Shown here: piece after piece, positions 9,459 through 19,449 of the stretch | How positions within the stretch are numbered: position 1 is the first letter of the stretch | How the letters are laid out: each line of letters starts with the position of its first letter | NCBI GenBank assembly: GCA_003427395.1 | Contig: BFEA01000385.1 | Span: 488,651 to 516,206 of the forward strand | From: Chara braunii | Lineage: Eukaryota > Streptophyta > Charophyceae > Charales > Characeae | Direction: 5' to 3' | DNA: 27,556 bases | Program-made: the position numbers and the translations under genes | The notes under the pieces: generated by a model | The model's database searches: none | Told to the model about the DNA's origin: nothing | What the model saw: only the letters and a program-made list of their open reading frames with translations

Positions 9459-9498
9459 TGATCCTACGAGGATCACCTTCTGTTATCACTGATAACAG
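9459..9498 (+). other. Pair of hairpins conserved with block B
   Basis: TGATCC (9459-9464)/GGATCA (9470-9475) with a 5-nt loop, then CTGTTATC (9480-9487)/GATAACAG (9491-9498) with loop ACT, followed by GTCGGTT. In B the same two hairpins are GAAGC/GCTTC and CTGCTATCA/TGATAGCAG, also followed by GTCGGTT. The T-A to C-G swap at the fourth pair of the second stem is a clean compensatory change. Confidence 0.75.
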
Positions 9499-10218
9499 GT
9501 CGGTTGCCGATTCGTTGGTCTACGACTCAACTCCAATTCATCCCCAATACTCAACCTAAAAGGCTTTAGCCCTGGTGATTTTTATTGTTTTATTAAGGTT
9601 TTCACCCGGACTTTTATTGAATGACCATTTAACAAAGGTGCCGAGTATTTAATTATGGAAGGTTGGACAAAGGTTGGGGCTTGCATAGCTAAAGCAAGGG
9701 GTGTGAGTATAGAGATTGATTGACGTTAACTTCGTGTAGTGCGTGAAATTCTGGTTGACTCTTTGATGTGATTGCAAGTATGTTCTGTGGTTTGAATTTT
9801 GGATATAACTGTCTGCAATCACACACATATATATGGTTGTGAGGACACTGAGGAGTCCTACTGTGATTGTGAGAAGTGATCGTCACATGTTCATTCCCCT
9901 TTACATATACATGTATGTATCTATATTGGGTGTTCGCATGACCTGAGGGGCCTATGCTTAAGGGTTTAATTGGGGTCTAAATGGAGAGTAGAAAGAAAAC
10001 CCACCCCTCTATCTATTGTATGCTTCTTAAAGATTTATTTGTCGGACATTGGTCCTGGGCCCGGATTCAAGGTCCTTGTCCAGGACATCCCAGGTCCTAA
10101 ACTCTGCATAGAAGAGATCTCCCCCCGCGCAGAGCCTATTTGCCCTACCTCCCGAGACACTCAGCCTAAAGGCTGGAGGTGCCGCGGCGGCCGCACGACT
10201 ATTCCTTCAGCCGTGCAA
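9499..10218. other. Block A interior, no gene
   Basis: Weakly similar to 15786-16568 in B, with shared patches such as TTGAATGACCAT and the GTCGGAC.TTGGT.CTG / AAGGTCCTTG.TCAGGACATCC segment (10039-10093). GTCC/GGAC in that segment can pair in both copies. No coding or RNA gene recognised. Confidence 0.45.
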
Positions 10219-10303
10219 TATCGTGAGGGAGTAGACCCTCACGATACTTCGAGAATGACACTTGAGTGTCATAAGCGATACTCGGATCTACGAAGGACCG
10301 CTT
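10219..10303 (+). other. Three consecutive hairpins conserved with block B
   Basis: TATCGTGAGGG (10219-10229) pairs perfectly with CCCTCACGATA (10236-10246). ATGACAC (10255-10261) pairs with GTGTCAT (10266-10272) around TTGA. AAGCG (10273-10277) pairs with CGCTT (10299-10303). In B the first is TATTGTGAA/TTCACGATA plus GGA/TCC, the second CGACAC/GTGTCG around the same TTGA loop, and the third TACGCAACC/GGTTGCGTA. Pairing is kept at every changed position I compared, apart from one T.G wobble. Confidence 0.75.
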
Positions 10304-10420
10304 GATTATGGGCACTACATGGTACGCCATCATCGCGACTGCCTGCTTATTCATGCATGTCAGCCGACATGGGAAGACCCTACGCTCGCGTGGTTTTATA
10401 CTAAGTCTCGCGCTTGGTAC

Positions 10421-10444
10421 CTATCCGATTTCCGCATCGGATAG
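10421..10444 (+). other. Perfect 9-bp hairpin in block A
   Basis: CTATCCGAT (10421-10429) pairs with ATCGGATAG (10436-10444) around TTCCGC. I found no clear counterpart in block B. It is not followed by a U-run, so it is unlikely to be a pol III terminator. Confidence 0.6.
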
Positions 10445-10505
10445 TTATGGGATGGCTACTAAGGGACTAAGAGTGTTGTCGCGTTGTCTGTTTTGTGTTA
10501 TTCTG

Positions 10506-10528
10506 TATATATATATATATATATATAT
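10506..10528. repeat. TA microsatellite
   Basis: About 11 TA units, followed by GTATATGTGTG. Absent from the same place in block B. Confidence 0.85.
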
Positions 10529-10594
10529 GTATATGTGTGCACGTTTTTACTTTTATGTTTCTTTAGAGTGAAGTTTGCGTGGTGTGTGGGATGC

Positions 10595-11065
10595 GTTATA
10601 ATCGACCGGCGACGAGTCGCGCGTGGGACCTCAGCCCCCCCAAGATGTCGGTTCGCATGCGGCTTCGATAGAGGCGTATTACCACGCGTACCCCCTATGC
10701 TGCAGCGAACGAGAAACGCCCTCGGTTGATCCACCTCTGCGATTGCAGCTGATTAACTTTCGTACGGTGGAATGGTAGCTCGGCGGGGATACGCCCACCG
10801 AAGGGAGGTGACAGCTCCCATAAGGTGGAGGTAAGTCGTGCCTCGCGTAGGCCCTATCCTGTCGTAGGGGCTCGCGAAAGGTATGGATGGTGCACTCGGC
10901 CGGAGCGACTTGCGGAAACTCCATTATGTATTGGCGACGAGGATTAAGACCAACTTCTGCGTGATGCGGCCGTGAGGGCCCCGTGCTGCCTTGTGAGGTG
11001 CCGGACTGATGCGCTCGACAGCGGTGATATCGGGAACAATGGATATGGTTGGGCGTGAAAATCTG
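10595..11065 (+). repeat. Most conserved 3' part of block A
   Basis: Matches 16895-17325 more closely than the rest, through GACGAGTCGCGCGTG, CGTACCCCCTATGCT, TAGCTCGGCGGGGATA, GTGGAGGTAAGT and the stem CCCTA (10852-10856)/TAGGG (10865-10869). The two copies become hard to align after GATATGGTTG near 11050. GGAGGTAAGT is a donor-like sequence on the + strand in both copies. No frame is kept across the pair, because indels are not multiples of three. Confidence 0.6.
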
Positions 11066-11070
11066 CTTTT

Positions 11071-13070
11071 TTCGGTCGTTTTTTGGATTTTTTTTTTTTT
11101 TTTTTTAAACTAACTGAAAGTTTCGGGGTGCTCTGAATCTAATGGTCGCGGCGGATTTTTGATATGGATGACGGTTTGATCCAAACGAACAATAAAAGTT
11201 GCATCTACAGCGAGTTTGAAATATGTGATGTATTTCCCCGTATTATTGCGGGTGATTCATTCTCATTTTGTGTATTTGATAAGCAACACTGCTTAAACTC
11301 GGTTTCGCGACTAAAGTGGTCATCGCCTCTTAATGGTTAAGATCTTAGAAGTCGGGATAGTTCTCCTGCGACCAGGCTTATGAGAGATCATACTCGTCTG
11401 CCCTTCGTCATGGAGGTCATCGATGTCATCTTAGAACTCGCGCATACCCAGGAGGTGCGACGGTAGGTGGATAGGATGAGATTGGAAGGAAAAGTAAAGT
11501 AGAATTGGGGCGCGGGCAAGAAGAGAAGAGTGGAGACTGAAAGGAGCGGAACAAGATTAGAAGGGGTGTAGCGAATGAGGAGGAACACGAAGAGAGCGGG
11601 ATAGTAGTAAAGGAGTACGACGGACTCGAAGGAGAGTGAGAGCGCTACAGCGGAGGAATAGGGGGGGCGAACCAAGGTGTTGCATGGGGGGTTTGGAGCG
11701 CGACGAACATCATGGTGTCATAAAATTGTGCAGATAGTGGGTAGGTTTGGAAGACTAACAATTGGGAACTGCGCCAAAACGAGAATTTTACTCTAAGTGG
11801 GTGTATCTTCCTGTGTTCTAATGAAAGGTTCATTCCCACTTTTGCAGACTTGGTGGGCAGCTACGAGATGGTTACTCTCAGCGTTTAGTTGGTTGGTCAT
11901 TGCTTCAGCACCGAAGCATTTGTTCTCGATCGCCCTGTCTCTCTCTCTTTGTTCTCAGTCCAGATCGCAACTACGACCATAGTTTGTCTTACGTGCGTGG
12001 TGCTTGACATCGACACTGCTTTGTCTTGCTCGTGGGAGAGGGTATAACCTGCGCACGAGGGACATTGGAGAAGAAGAAAAGTGTTAGAAGTGAAGGAGAA
12101 AACGAAGATGTGTAGAGGGAAAAAGTCGTTTCGCATAGCGAGGACTCCTGCGTAAAACTTCGGTTGTATCTTCTCAGTCCTAGCATCAGATTCATTCGCA
12201 TCGGGCACATTCAGTGAAAGGTGGAGCCAACCTCCTCGATTGTCGTGGTGATTTTAATTCGTCACCGTAGTTGTGGTTTTCCCCGCCTCTGTCGTAGTGC
12301 TGATGCTCATCGGACAATCCGCTACCATTACGATCTTGCTTGGCTCATCGGAAGTACGGATATTTTATTGTGGTGCTCTTTGTTCATTCGACACTACCTA
12401 TCCCTTGAACCGTCATTTTGCCGACTATGGTGAGCATTAGTAATTGCAGCACTGTCATTACCGCTTGACCATCCTCAACTAGTCGTGCCTTTTCTCGTAA
12501 ATTATGAGCCTGCACAGACTAGGCAGCTAGATCGAGGGGGCGCATCAAGGTGAAGACTGGTGACTAATGGGCGCAAACTCAGAGTAAGTGAGAAGAAACG
12601 AGGCGGTACAAAGCTCACATGAGCTAACTACAGACCGCGTGACGATTGTTGCAAAGCATTGTGGTGTACGGTTGCGCATGGTCGCAAAGCGGACAATATT
12701 TTATTGGCGCTACTGCACGTTGACAAGAGCACCATGGTGTGCCCTATTTGAGCGGATAATTTTCGGGGGTCATGTAGCTGCGCCCTTATCAATGGCATAA
12801 GTATGGTGGCTTGAGATAGTGATCCTGACTCTACAACGTGAGTACTATGACAACTTGGAGGATGGTCAGGGAACTGCTTTTCGCTGAGTTTTTTGTTACG
12901 ACCTGGTCGTCTTCACTGCGCGGTGCGCTTTCGGCTTCCATTGTGGGATCCTCAGGATCTGAAGGCACCAAGGCTATCTCATGTGAGTTGAGTTGACCCC
13001 GTTGAGTTGACCCTTTCTCATATCTTGAACATCTAACTTTTTTATCATTTTTTTTCCTTCTTCCTCTCAG
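11071..13070. other. Unassigned sequence between blocks A and B
   Basis: Contains a T19 run (11088-11106), purine-rich sequence at 11470-11640, and no recognisable gene. The last 140 bases resemble the upstream edge of block A and end in TTCTTCCTCTCAG (13058-13070), a good splice-acceptor tract. GATCC/GGATC near 12947-12959 forms a small hairpin. Confidence 0.4.
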
Positions 13071-13211
13071 TCTAGTCTGTTTTTTAAGAGGAACGCCGCA
13101 GGCAGGATTGCAACCCGTAGGACCGCATCAAGGTTTTTGTGGGGGTTGACCCACCGATTGCGGGAACTCTGTCAGAGTCCAGGTGGGACTATGGAGGCAG
13201 GGAACTCAAAG
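13071..13211 (+). ncRNA. Candidate non-coding exon of block B
   Basis: Lies between CTCTCAG|TCTAGTCT and CAAAG|GTAGGC. Stems match those of A: CCGCA (13123-13127)/TGCGG (13159-13163) enclosing GTGGG (13139-13143)/CCCAC (13150-13154). A further stem, AGTCC/GGACT near 13175-13190, has no exact A counterpart. No reading frame is conserved with A. Confidence 0.5.
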
Positions 13212-13315
13212 GTAGGCCGACACGATATCAGTAGAATATAACCCGTATCTATATACGTCTCGTGGTTGCTCTATTTTGACTCTGACTTATGTATTTGTTT
13301 TGTTTTCTTTTACAG
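13212..13315 (+). other. Putative 104-nt GT-AG intron, block B
   Basis: Donor AG|GTAGGC, TTTTGACT branch-like motif near 13274, T-rich tract and acceptor CTTTTACAG. Same length as the block A counterpart (7373-7476) although the internal sequence is largely different. Confidence 0.5.
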
Positions 13316-13419
13316 TACTTTAACCAAATCAAACGGGGAATCTACTATGCATGATTAAGTCATTTGTCTGTGGTAAAAAAAAAACGCGGTTTTTGCGTGC
13401 GATGATTTGAAATGGGGCT

Positions 13420-14900
13420 GGAAATTAGGTCCTTCCGACTGATCCGGTCGCTTTGCTCGTTTGTTTAAGACATTGAAATAAGGCTAGAGATGAGGTCCTC
13501 CTGACTGATCCGATCACTTTGCGCGTTTGCTTAAGACATTGAACTAGGGCTGGATATAAAGTCCTCCTGACTACTCCGGTCGCTTTACTCGTTTGCTTAA
13601 GATATTGAAATGAGGATGGAGATGAGGTCTTCCTGACTGATCCGGTCGCTTTGCTCGTTTGCTTAAGACATTGAAATGGGGTTGGAGATAAAGTCCTCCT
13701 AACTAATCCGGTCGTTTTGCTCATTTTCTCAAGATATTGAAATGGGGCTGGAGATGAGGCCCTGCCGACTGATCTGGTCACTGTGATCGTTTGCCTAAGA
13801 CATTTAAATGAGGCTAGAGATGAGGTCCTCCTGACTGATCCGACCACTTTGCTCATTTGCTTAAGACATTGAAATGAGGTTGGAGATGAGGTCCTTCTGA
13901 CTGATGTGACCGCTTTGCTCGTTTGCTTAAGACATTGAAATAAGGCTAGAGATGAGGTCCTCCTGACTGATCCGATCGCCTTGATCGTTTTCTTAAGACA
14001 TTGAAATGGGGTTGGAGATGAGGTCCTCCTGACTGATCCGATCGCTTTGCTCGTTTGCTTAAGACATTGAAATAGAGCTGGAGATGAGGTCCTCCTAACT
14101 GATCCGATCACTTTGCTAGTTCGCCTAGGACATTGAAAAGGGGTTGGAGATGAGGTCCTCTTGACTGATCCGGTCGCTTTGCTCGTTTGCCTAAGACATT
14201 GAAATAGGGTTGGAAATGAGGTCCTCCTGACTGATCCGGTCACTTTGCTCGTTTGCCTAATAAATTGAAATAAGGCTGGAGATGACGTCCTCCTGACCGT
14301 TCCGATCGCTTTGCTCGTTTGCTTAAGACATTGAAATGAGGCTGGAGATAAGGTCTTCCTTACTGATCTGACCGCTTTGCTCGTTCGCCTAAGACATTGA
14401 AATGGGATTGGAGATGAGGTCCTCTTGATTGATCTGGTCGCTTTACTCGTTTGTCTAAGACATTGAAATGGGGTTGGAGATGAGGTCCTCCTGACTGGTC
14501 CGGTCGCTTTGCTCATTTGCCTAAGACATTGAAATGGGGCTGGAGATGACTGATCCGGTCGCTTTGCTCGTTTGCCTAAGGCATTGAAATGAGGTATGAG
14601 ATGAGGTCCTCCTGACTGAAACGGTCGCTTTGCTTGCTTGTCTAAGACATTGAAAAAAAGTTGGAAATGATGTCCTCTTAACTGGTCTGGTCGCTTTGCT
14701 TGTTTACATAAGACATTGAAATGAGGTTGGAGATGAGGTCATCATGTATAATTTGGTCAGTTTGCTCGTTTGCGTAAGCTTATGAAATGGGGTTGCAGAT
14801 GAGGTCATCCTGACTGATTCGGTCGCTTTGGTCATTTGCCTAATACATTGAAATGGGGTTGGAGATGAGGTCCTCTTGTCTGATCCGACCGCTTTGCTAA
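13420..14900. repeat. 66-bp tandem array, about 22 diverged copies
   Basis: The unit contains GAGGTCCTCCTGACTGATCC, then GGTCGCTTTGCTCGTTTGC and TTAAGACATTGAAATGGGG. Copies differ by about 5-20% and are nearly free of indels; one copy near 14546 lacks about 11 bases. As 66 is a multiple of three, one - strand frame stays open for 363 codons (13425-14516) with a 22-residue repeat (TSKATGSVRRTSSPTPFQ then CLRQ). The 11-base loss ends that frame. I read this as a minisatellite rather than a gene. Confidence 0.9.
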
Positions 14901-15300
14901 GTCAGTCAGTTTTACTTGTTGACAAAAAAATTGACTTTTCTCCTTGTGAAATAGTTCAGGCTAGTGTGTTAGTGATTGCATGGGGTTTAACTAAGAACAA
15001 CCTGGAAAGCTAAAAATAAACTAAATAAGATACAAGACTCATATTTTTGTGATCAGGACAAGCAAAGGATGAAAATTTTGGATGAACGAACTTTTGTTTT
15101 GAAATGGCTGAATAAGTTGTTGGCATGACGTGCTTGCTAGCAATACCTTATCTTTTGCTCAAGCTCTATCTGTTTTTTGCTTTAGTAGGGTAGCCTATTA
15201 GTGATCGCCTTGTGCTTGAGCGATAGCCAGATAGATGTATACTCTTTGTTTTTGCATTGTCTCTTCATGCATGATTGCTTTGATGGGACTTTGACTAGTC
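14901..15300. other. Block B interior, no gene
   Basis: Loosely aligns with 8400-8640 in A. ATCGC/GCGAT near 15203-15223 pairs around an 11-nt loop; the A region near 8539-8557 has GCTC/GAGC around a similar loop. No coding potential seen. Confidence 0.4.
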
Positions 15301-15304
15301 TCTG

Positions 15305-15610
15305 AGTTTGTATAAATTTTGGGAGTCTCTTTTCCTTAGGGGAGATACTGCCGAAATTTATGCTAAATACTCAAAGGTAATCAAGATTTGGAGATGTCAA
15401 CTAGGATAGGATTTAGTTTAGTCTTTGGAGTCGGTAGGAATTCTAAACGTCTTTCTTTCTAAAGGAAGTACTGCCGAAATTTCTACTGAGACCAAAGAGT
15501 TAGTTTATTTTTAGATAGTTTCTGAATCTCGAGTTTCTTTCTATATTTTCGTTCAGTAAATATTTTTCGAGCACACTTCCCTAAAGGAAATGCTGCTGAA
15601 ATTTTAGTGA
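15305..15610 (+). repeat. CCGAAATTT stem-loop repeats of block B
   Basis: Three units related to 8640-9300. In the first, ATAAATTTTGG (15312-15322) pairs with CCGAAATTTAT (15351-15361) with one T.G. In the second, GTAGGAATT (15434-15442) pairs with AATTTCTAC (15478-15486) with one G.T. The third, ending at TGCTGAAATTT, is more decayed. Confidence 0.6.
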
Positions 15611-15659
15611 TTTTTATATCATTACCGGATGCTATTGCTAAGTAACTTTGAGTGCGATA

Positions 15660-15785
15660 CGGAGTTGATCTCCGATAACACGATAGACGATGTCTGCCTT
15701 GATTTTGTGACGCAAGTCACTACTACCTGCGAGTGTTCTTCGAAGCCTTGAGCTTCATTAACCTCTGCTATCAAATTGATAGCAG
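15660..15785 (+). other. Four hairpins in block B, the last two conserved with A
   Basis: CGGAG/CTCCG (15660-15664/15670-15674); GTGAC (15707-15711)/GTCAC (15716-15720) around GCAA, a GNRA-type tetraloop; GAAGC (15742-15746)/GCTTC (15752-15756); CTGCTATCA (15765-15773)/TGATAGCAG (15777-15785). The final two correspond to 9459-9498 with different stem bases. Confidence 0.7.
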
Positions 15786-16568
15786 GTCGGTTTGTGACTC
15801 AACCCCTACCCACCATGATACCCACGTCCAGATGTTGTAACCCTGTTGGCGAAAGGCATTTCTGTATGAAAGATCCTTAGAGCCGTTTTTGAATGACCAT
15901 GCAAAAGCTGTACGAATCGGGACGGACGGGTATGCCTTTAATGAGTGGGGGTCGAAAACGGGCGTGTGAGACATGAACCTGGGAGAAAACGGGTCGACCA
16001 CGTTTTGTGGCATCTGCGCGTTAACTTTTATTGAGCTTCATGTGTCTGTAGGTATGAATGAGAGGGAGGACTCGCTCCTAGATTGAGGTTGATATAGATG
16101 AATGAGTGCAGTGTTTGAGTAACAAGGTTCAACTATGGTTGTGAGAATGACTCTCCCTGATTTCCTTTCAGACTCCCCCTATTCCTTTTTTTCATTTTCT
16201 CCTGTCGCATGCATCGAGCAAGAAGGCAGGAGTAGCCGAGCACAAGGTTCAGCGTTCGACCTTCGATTGGATTGAGACTTAGTTAGGGTACAGGGAATTG
16301 CTCGCCAACCTATAACTACTCGTATTTTCTTTTCGCATGGGAAGAACGAGTGAACCCCGTCACAAAGGGTTTTTTTTTTTTAGATTATTGGTCGGACGTT
16401 GGTTCTGAGCATGAAATGCAAGGTCCTTGTTCAGGACATCCCAGACTTTGGTTCAACACAAAGGGGTTTTCTCGATGAGTCGGTTCTAAGCCCCTTGCTT
16501 ATCGTCACCCACTACCTAAAGGACAGGTGCGTCGCAAGGGTTGAACGACTTATCCTTCAATTATTCAA
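15786..16568. other. Block B interior, no gene
   Basis: Shares short patches with 9499-10218 of A. An 80-codon - strand open frame (15771-16013) has no recognisable motif. A T run lies at 16370-16381. Confidence 0.4.
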
Positions 16569-16654
16569 TATTGTGAAGGAGAGTCCATTCACGATATTTC
16601 GCCTTCGACACTTGAGTGTCGTACGCAACCCTGGAACCAATGAGAGGTTGCGTA
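16569..16654 (+). other. Three consecutive hairpins conserved with block A
   Basis: TATTGTGAA (16569-16577)/TTCACGATA (16588-16596) continued by GGA/TCC with one bulged A. CGACAC (16606-16611)/GTGTCG (16616-16621) around TTGA. TACGCAACC (16622-16630)/GGTTGCGTA (16646-16654). Counterparts are at 10219-10303. Confidence 0.75.
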
Positions 16655-16948
16655 GTTGTGGGTTACGAATAATGTGTCGCCATAAAAGCAGATTAAGTGA
16701 GTACACATGATTGAGCGTTATGCTCCCCTTCGCGGTCGTATTTTTTTTTATACAACTTTGCGCGGACCTCGCTCAGACACTTTGTTTTTTTTTTAGTTAT
16801 CGGTCAAGATGTATGAAAAGGGACTAGGCTTATTTGCTTGTTTAAGTTAGTTTTATTGTTATTGAGTGTCGCGTGGTTGAGTTAGGATGTCATAGTTGAC
16901 CGACGTTGAATCACACGTGTGAGATTAGCGCCCCATCATGATGGTTCG

Positions 16949-16980
16949 CGTACGGGTTCGAGCTAGGCGTGAACCGTACG
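16949..16980 (+). other. Ten-pair hairpin with one bulge, block B
   Basis: CGTACGGGTTC (16949-16959) pairs with GAACCGTACG (16971-16980), leaving one G unpaired. The A counterpart (about 10652-10690) pairs only partly. Confidence 0.6.
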
Positions 16981-16983
16981 TAC

Positions 16984-17325
16984 CCCCTATGCTACAGTAT
17001 ATGAAAGACGCCCTCGATCAGGCCACCTCAGCGATTGCACGTAAAAACTTTCGCGTGTGGTTCAGTAGCTCGGCGGGGATATACCCACCCAAAAGATGGT
17101 GACAACTCCCGCGAGTGGAGGTAAGTTGTACCTTGCGAGACCCTATCCTGTCGTAGGGACTTGATGGATGTATAACTGTTGCACAGCCGGAGCGGCTCTG
17201 CCTCTTCACTTTTCGTGAAGCGACTTGATAATCTGCCAATCCTGCGTGACGCGGCCGGGAAGGTCCCCCCAGCGAGAACCGTACACTCGATATCGCACAA
17301 AGTATGGTTGTGCCACCAAAAAAGG
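16984..17325 (+). repeat. Most conserved 3' part of block B
   Basis: Counterpart of 10690-11065. Includes CCCCCTATGCT, TAGCTCGGCGGGGATA, GTGGAGGTAAGT and the hairpin CCCTA (17141-17145)/TAGGG (17154-17158), identical to that of A. Similarity fades after GTATGGTTGTGCC near 17315. Confidence 0.6.
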
Positions 17326-19449
17326 GTTGTCTACATTAGCGGAGGGGTTCGGAAGGGCTAATTTCTGTGGGACGTGGTTGTACCACCCAAAAGGTTGTCT
17401 ATATTAGTGGAGGCATGTGGGAACACTATTTTCTGTGAGACCAACACCATGGTCATTGTAGTCGAGGTGAATAGGTAAGTGACAATAATGGGTGTGCATC
17501 AGTTATTGTGGCACGCAGTAAAGTATGAAGGGATGGATTGATAAAATTATCAAATGGTCCCGCCCACAAAGGCAGAGGAGTCGGCTTTCGAGATCATGCT
17601 ACATGCGGTAGCGTGTGTGGGATAACTGTGGGTTAATATGTCATCTCATCGGGTCCTAGGATGCGGGGTGAAATCGTTACAAGCCCTGACCACAATTGTG
17701 AGATGAGGGAGTGTCGTAGTTGTGAAAACCTGCGCCGTCGTGTGACTGGGGTAGTGAAGTAATAATGTGGTTCAATTGTAAAATCTGACGCTCAAAGAGA
17801 GTTGGTCAATGCATAATTCAAAAATTTTGCCACAAGGTTGTAGATCACATTTGTTTTCGCTGCCCTTAAGCCACCCCCCCCCAACAACCGAAAAACCTCG
17901 GTCCTTTAAGTTAGGGTCGGGTTCTACGGATGAGCGGCGACCGTTCGTCACTAGCTGATCTGATCCCACCATTTGAAACCCGTAACTTTGACAATTTTTC
18001 GTGCTTATAAGAATTCTTCCAATTTTATGAAATTTTGAAGGTCCGTAGATTGGGTCGTGATTTTTCAAGGAAAAATATCAGAATAAATAAATAAAATTAT
18101 TTTGATCGTGAAAGAATCGTCACGTCGATTCAACACATTTTTATTTTTTTGACACTAATTATATTTTTGTCATTCACCCGGTTTACTGGTGTCCCTCGTG
18201 AAACGGCGGTACCGGTTCTCCGAGGTTTTTCATGTTAGGGGGAGTGGCGGGAACAATGGTGGTTAAGGATATTTTCCCACACGCCTTACGTACAGACATA
18301 TACACATTATAGTAAAAAACCCTATAAATATTGACGAGGGGAAAAAACCAAATAACTTGGCTAGCAGACCCCAAACTTGCCCTAGACAGAGATTGAAAAA
18401 CTGTAACCTCTGCAACTTTCAAACTGAACTATCATTGTCAAACCAATTAGCAGAATTTTGAATTGTCCATTATATGGTGGAAATTGACGAGTGAGGAGTC
18501 ACACCCGAGGTTTTGGACTTGAGCGAGTTAACCAATTATTAAATTTGACATGAGGGGAGCAGACAATGAAAGATAATAAAAAGGGTCCGCACGAGAGAGC
18601 GAGAGAGATGCATTCGAAAGCTATGTCATTTAAGATCAAGGTCATATCCGATGTTTTCTAGGACTGTGACCTCAAACGCACCTTCAAATAAACATTTAAA
18701 GGAGAAAAAAAAAAGTACAAGCGATGGAAGGCTGAGGGGAAAGTTTGAAGTGATAAGATAAATTATCGAGTTTAAGTCATGTTCGCTTCAACGGAAGGGT
18801 ATCGTATTGTTTGCTAAGTGAGGGATAAGGAGCTGAGCGAACTGAATAAGAGACCGAAGAAAAAGAAGGAGAGAGAAAGAATTGAGAATAGTATGATGAG
18901 ACGAATGTGACGGACAAGATTGTGTTATAAATATTGGTTATCGAACCAAGTCCCAACACGCGCAATACCTCAAAAACCGTTGGTTAGTAATAAAAAAACG
19001 TAGAATGAGTGTAAAATATAAAACGAGAAGATTGCTAAAAAGGGTTACAAAGATGAGAGAGGATAAAGATATGACATTTTGGATGTAACTGAACCCCCTC
19101 TGGTTTCACCGAGACAAGACTACATCCAGATGAGCATCAAGAACGGCAATGGAACCATGAACGTCGTATGGGATAATAATGGATTCCTCTGGAAACAAAT
19201 GAAGATGACGGACAACAGAGACTTCAACAAGGGGCCGATGAAGGAGTTCGTTAAAAGGTCGAATGATGAAAGACAAAAATAGTTAACGAAGGAGAAGTAA
19301 GTTCGATGTAATTAATAAAAAAACACAAGAGTCAAAACGCCAAAAGTACCGAGGTGCCCAACGTTAGAAAATGACGAAGTCGTGAACTTGCTCCCCCTCA
19401 ATACTTGGGATGTATGAACTAACAAAAGGAAGTCGAACAGTCGACGCAT
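17326..19449. other. Unassigned, AT-richer sequence with scattered hairpins
   Basis: No gene recognised. CAATAA (17483-17488)/TTATTG (17503-17508) and TCATCTCA (17641-17648)/TGAGATGA (17699-17706) can pair, as can ACCGA/TCGGT near 17888-17903. The stretch 17450-17520 is similar to 19592-19660, linking the end of block B to block Z. A 67-codon open frame (19079-19282) has no motif I know. Confidence 0.4.

Larger units (their letters stand above)
7233..11070 (+). repeat. Structured non-coding block A (paralogue of block B)
   Basis: Homologous in order and orientation to 13071-17325, at an offset that grows from about 5.84 to 6.35 kb. Shared landmarks, in order, are: the 140-nt exon-like segment; a 104-nt intron-like segment; CCGAAATTT hairpin repeats; the hairpin pair followed by GTCGGTT (9459-9498 / 15742-15785); the GGTCCTTG-TCAGGACATCC segment (10070 / 16420); the hairpins at 10219-10303 / 16569-16654; and a final conserved region with CCCCCTATGCT, TAGCTCGGCGGGGATA and CCCTATCCTGTCGTAGGG (10690-10869 / 16984-17158). 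No ORF is conserved. Several stems differ in sequence but keep pairing, which points to a folded RNA or folding single-stranded DNA. Function unknown. Confidence 0.75.
13071..17325 (+). repeat. Structured non-coding block B (paralogue of block A)
   Basis: Second copy of the unit described for 7233-11070. It differs in having a 66-bp tandem array where A has the shared-loop hairpins, fewer CCGAAATTT units, and no TA microsatellite. Overall similarity by eye is perhaps 60-75% in the aligned patches, so the duplication is old, yet hairpins remain paired. There is no conserved protein. A tandem duplication of one locus, or two copies of one non-autonomous element, would both fit. I saw no terminal repeats or target duplications that would settle it. 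Confidence 0.7.

Noticed and set aside
10990-11040. Hammerhead ribozyme core (CTGATG near 11006)
   Set aside because: The full CTGATGA core is not present, and the required GAAA and three stems could not be placed.
13425-14516. A 363-codon - strand open frame as a repeat-protein gene
   Set aside because: The 66-bp period is a multiple of three, so one stop-free unit yields a long frame by itself. The frame ends at an 11-base loss inside the array, and there is no start region, domain or flanking gene signal.
13420-14900. CRISPR-like array
   Set aside because: The units are contiguous, diverged 66-bp repeats with no unique spacers, in a eukaryotic context.
16984-17325. Ribosomal RNA or group II intron fragment in the most conserved part of A and B
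   Set aside because: No universally conserved rRNA segment and no domain V hairpin recognisable; only the two paralogues resemble each other.
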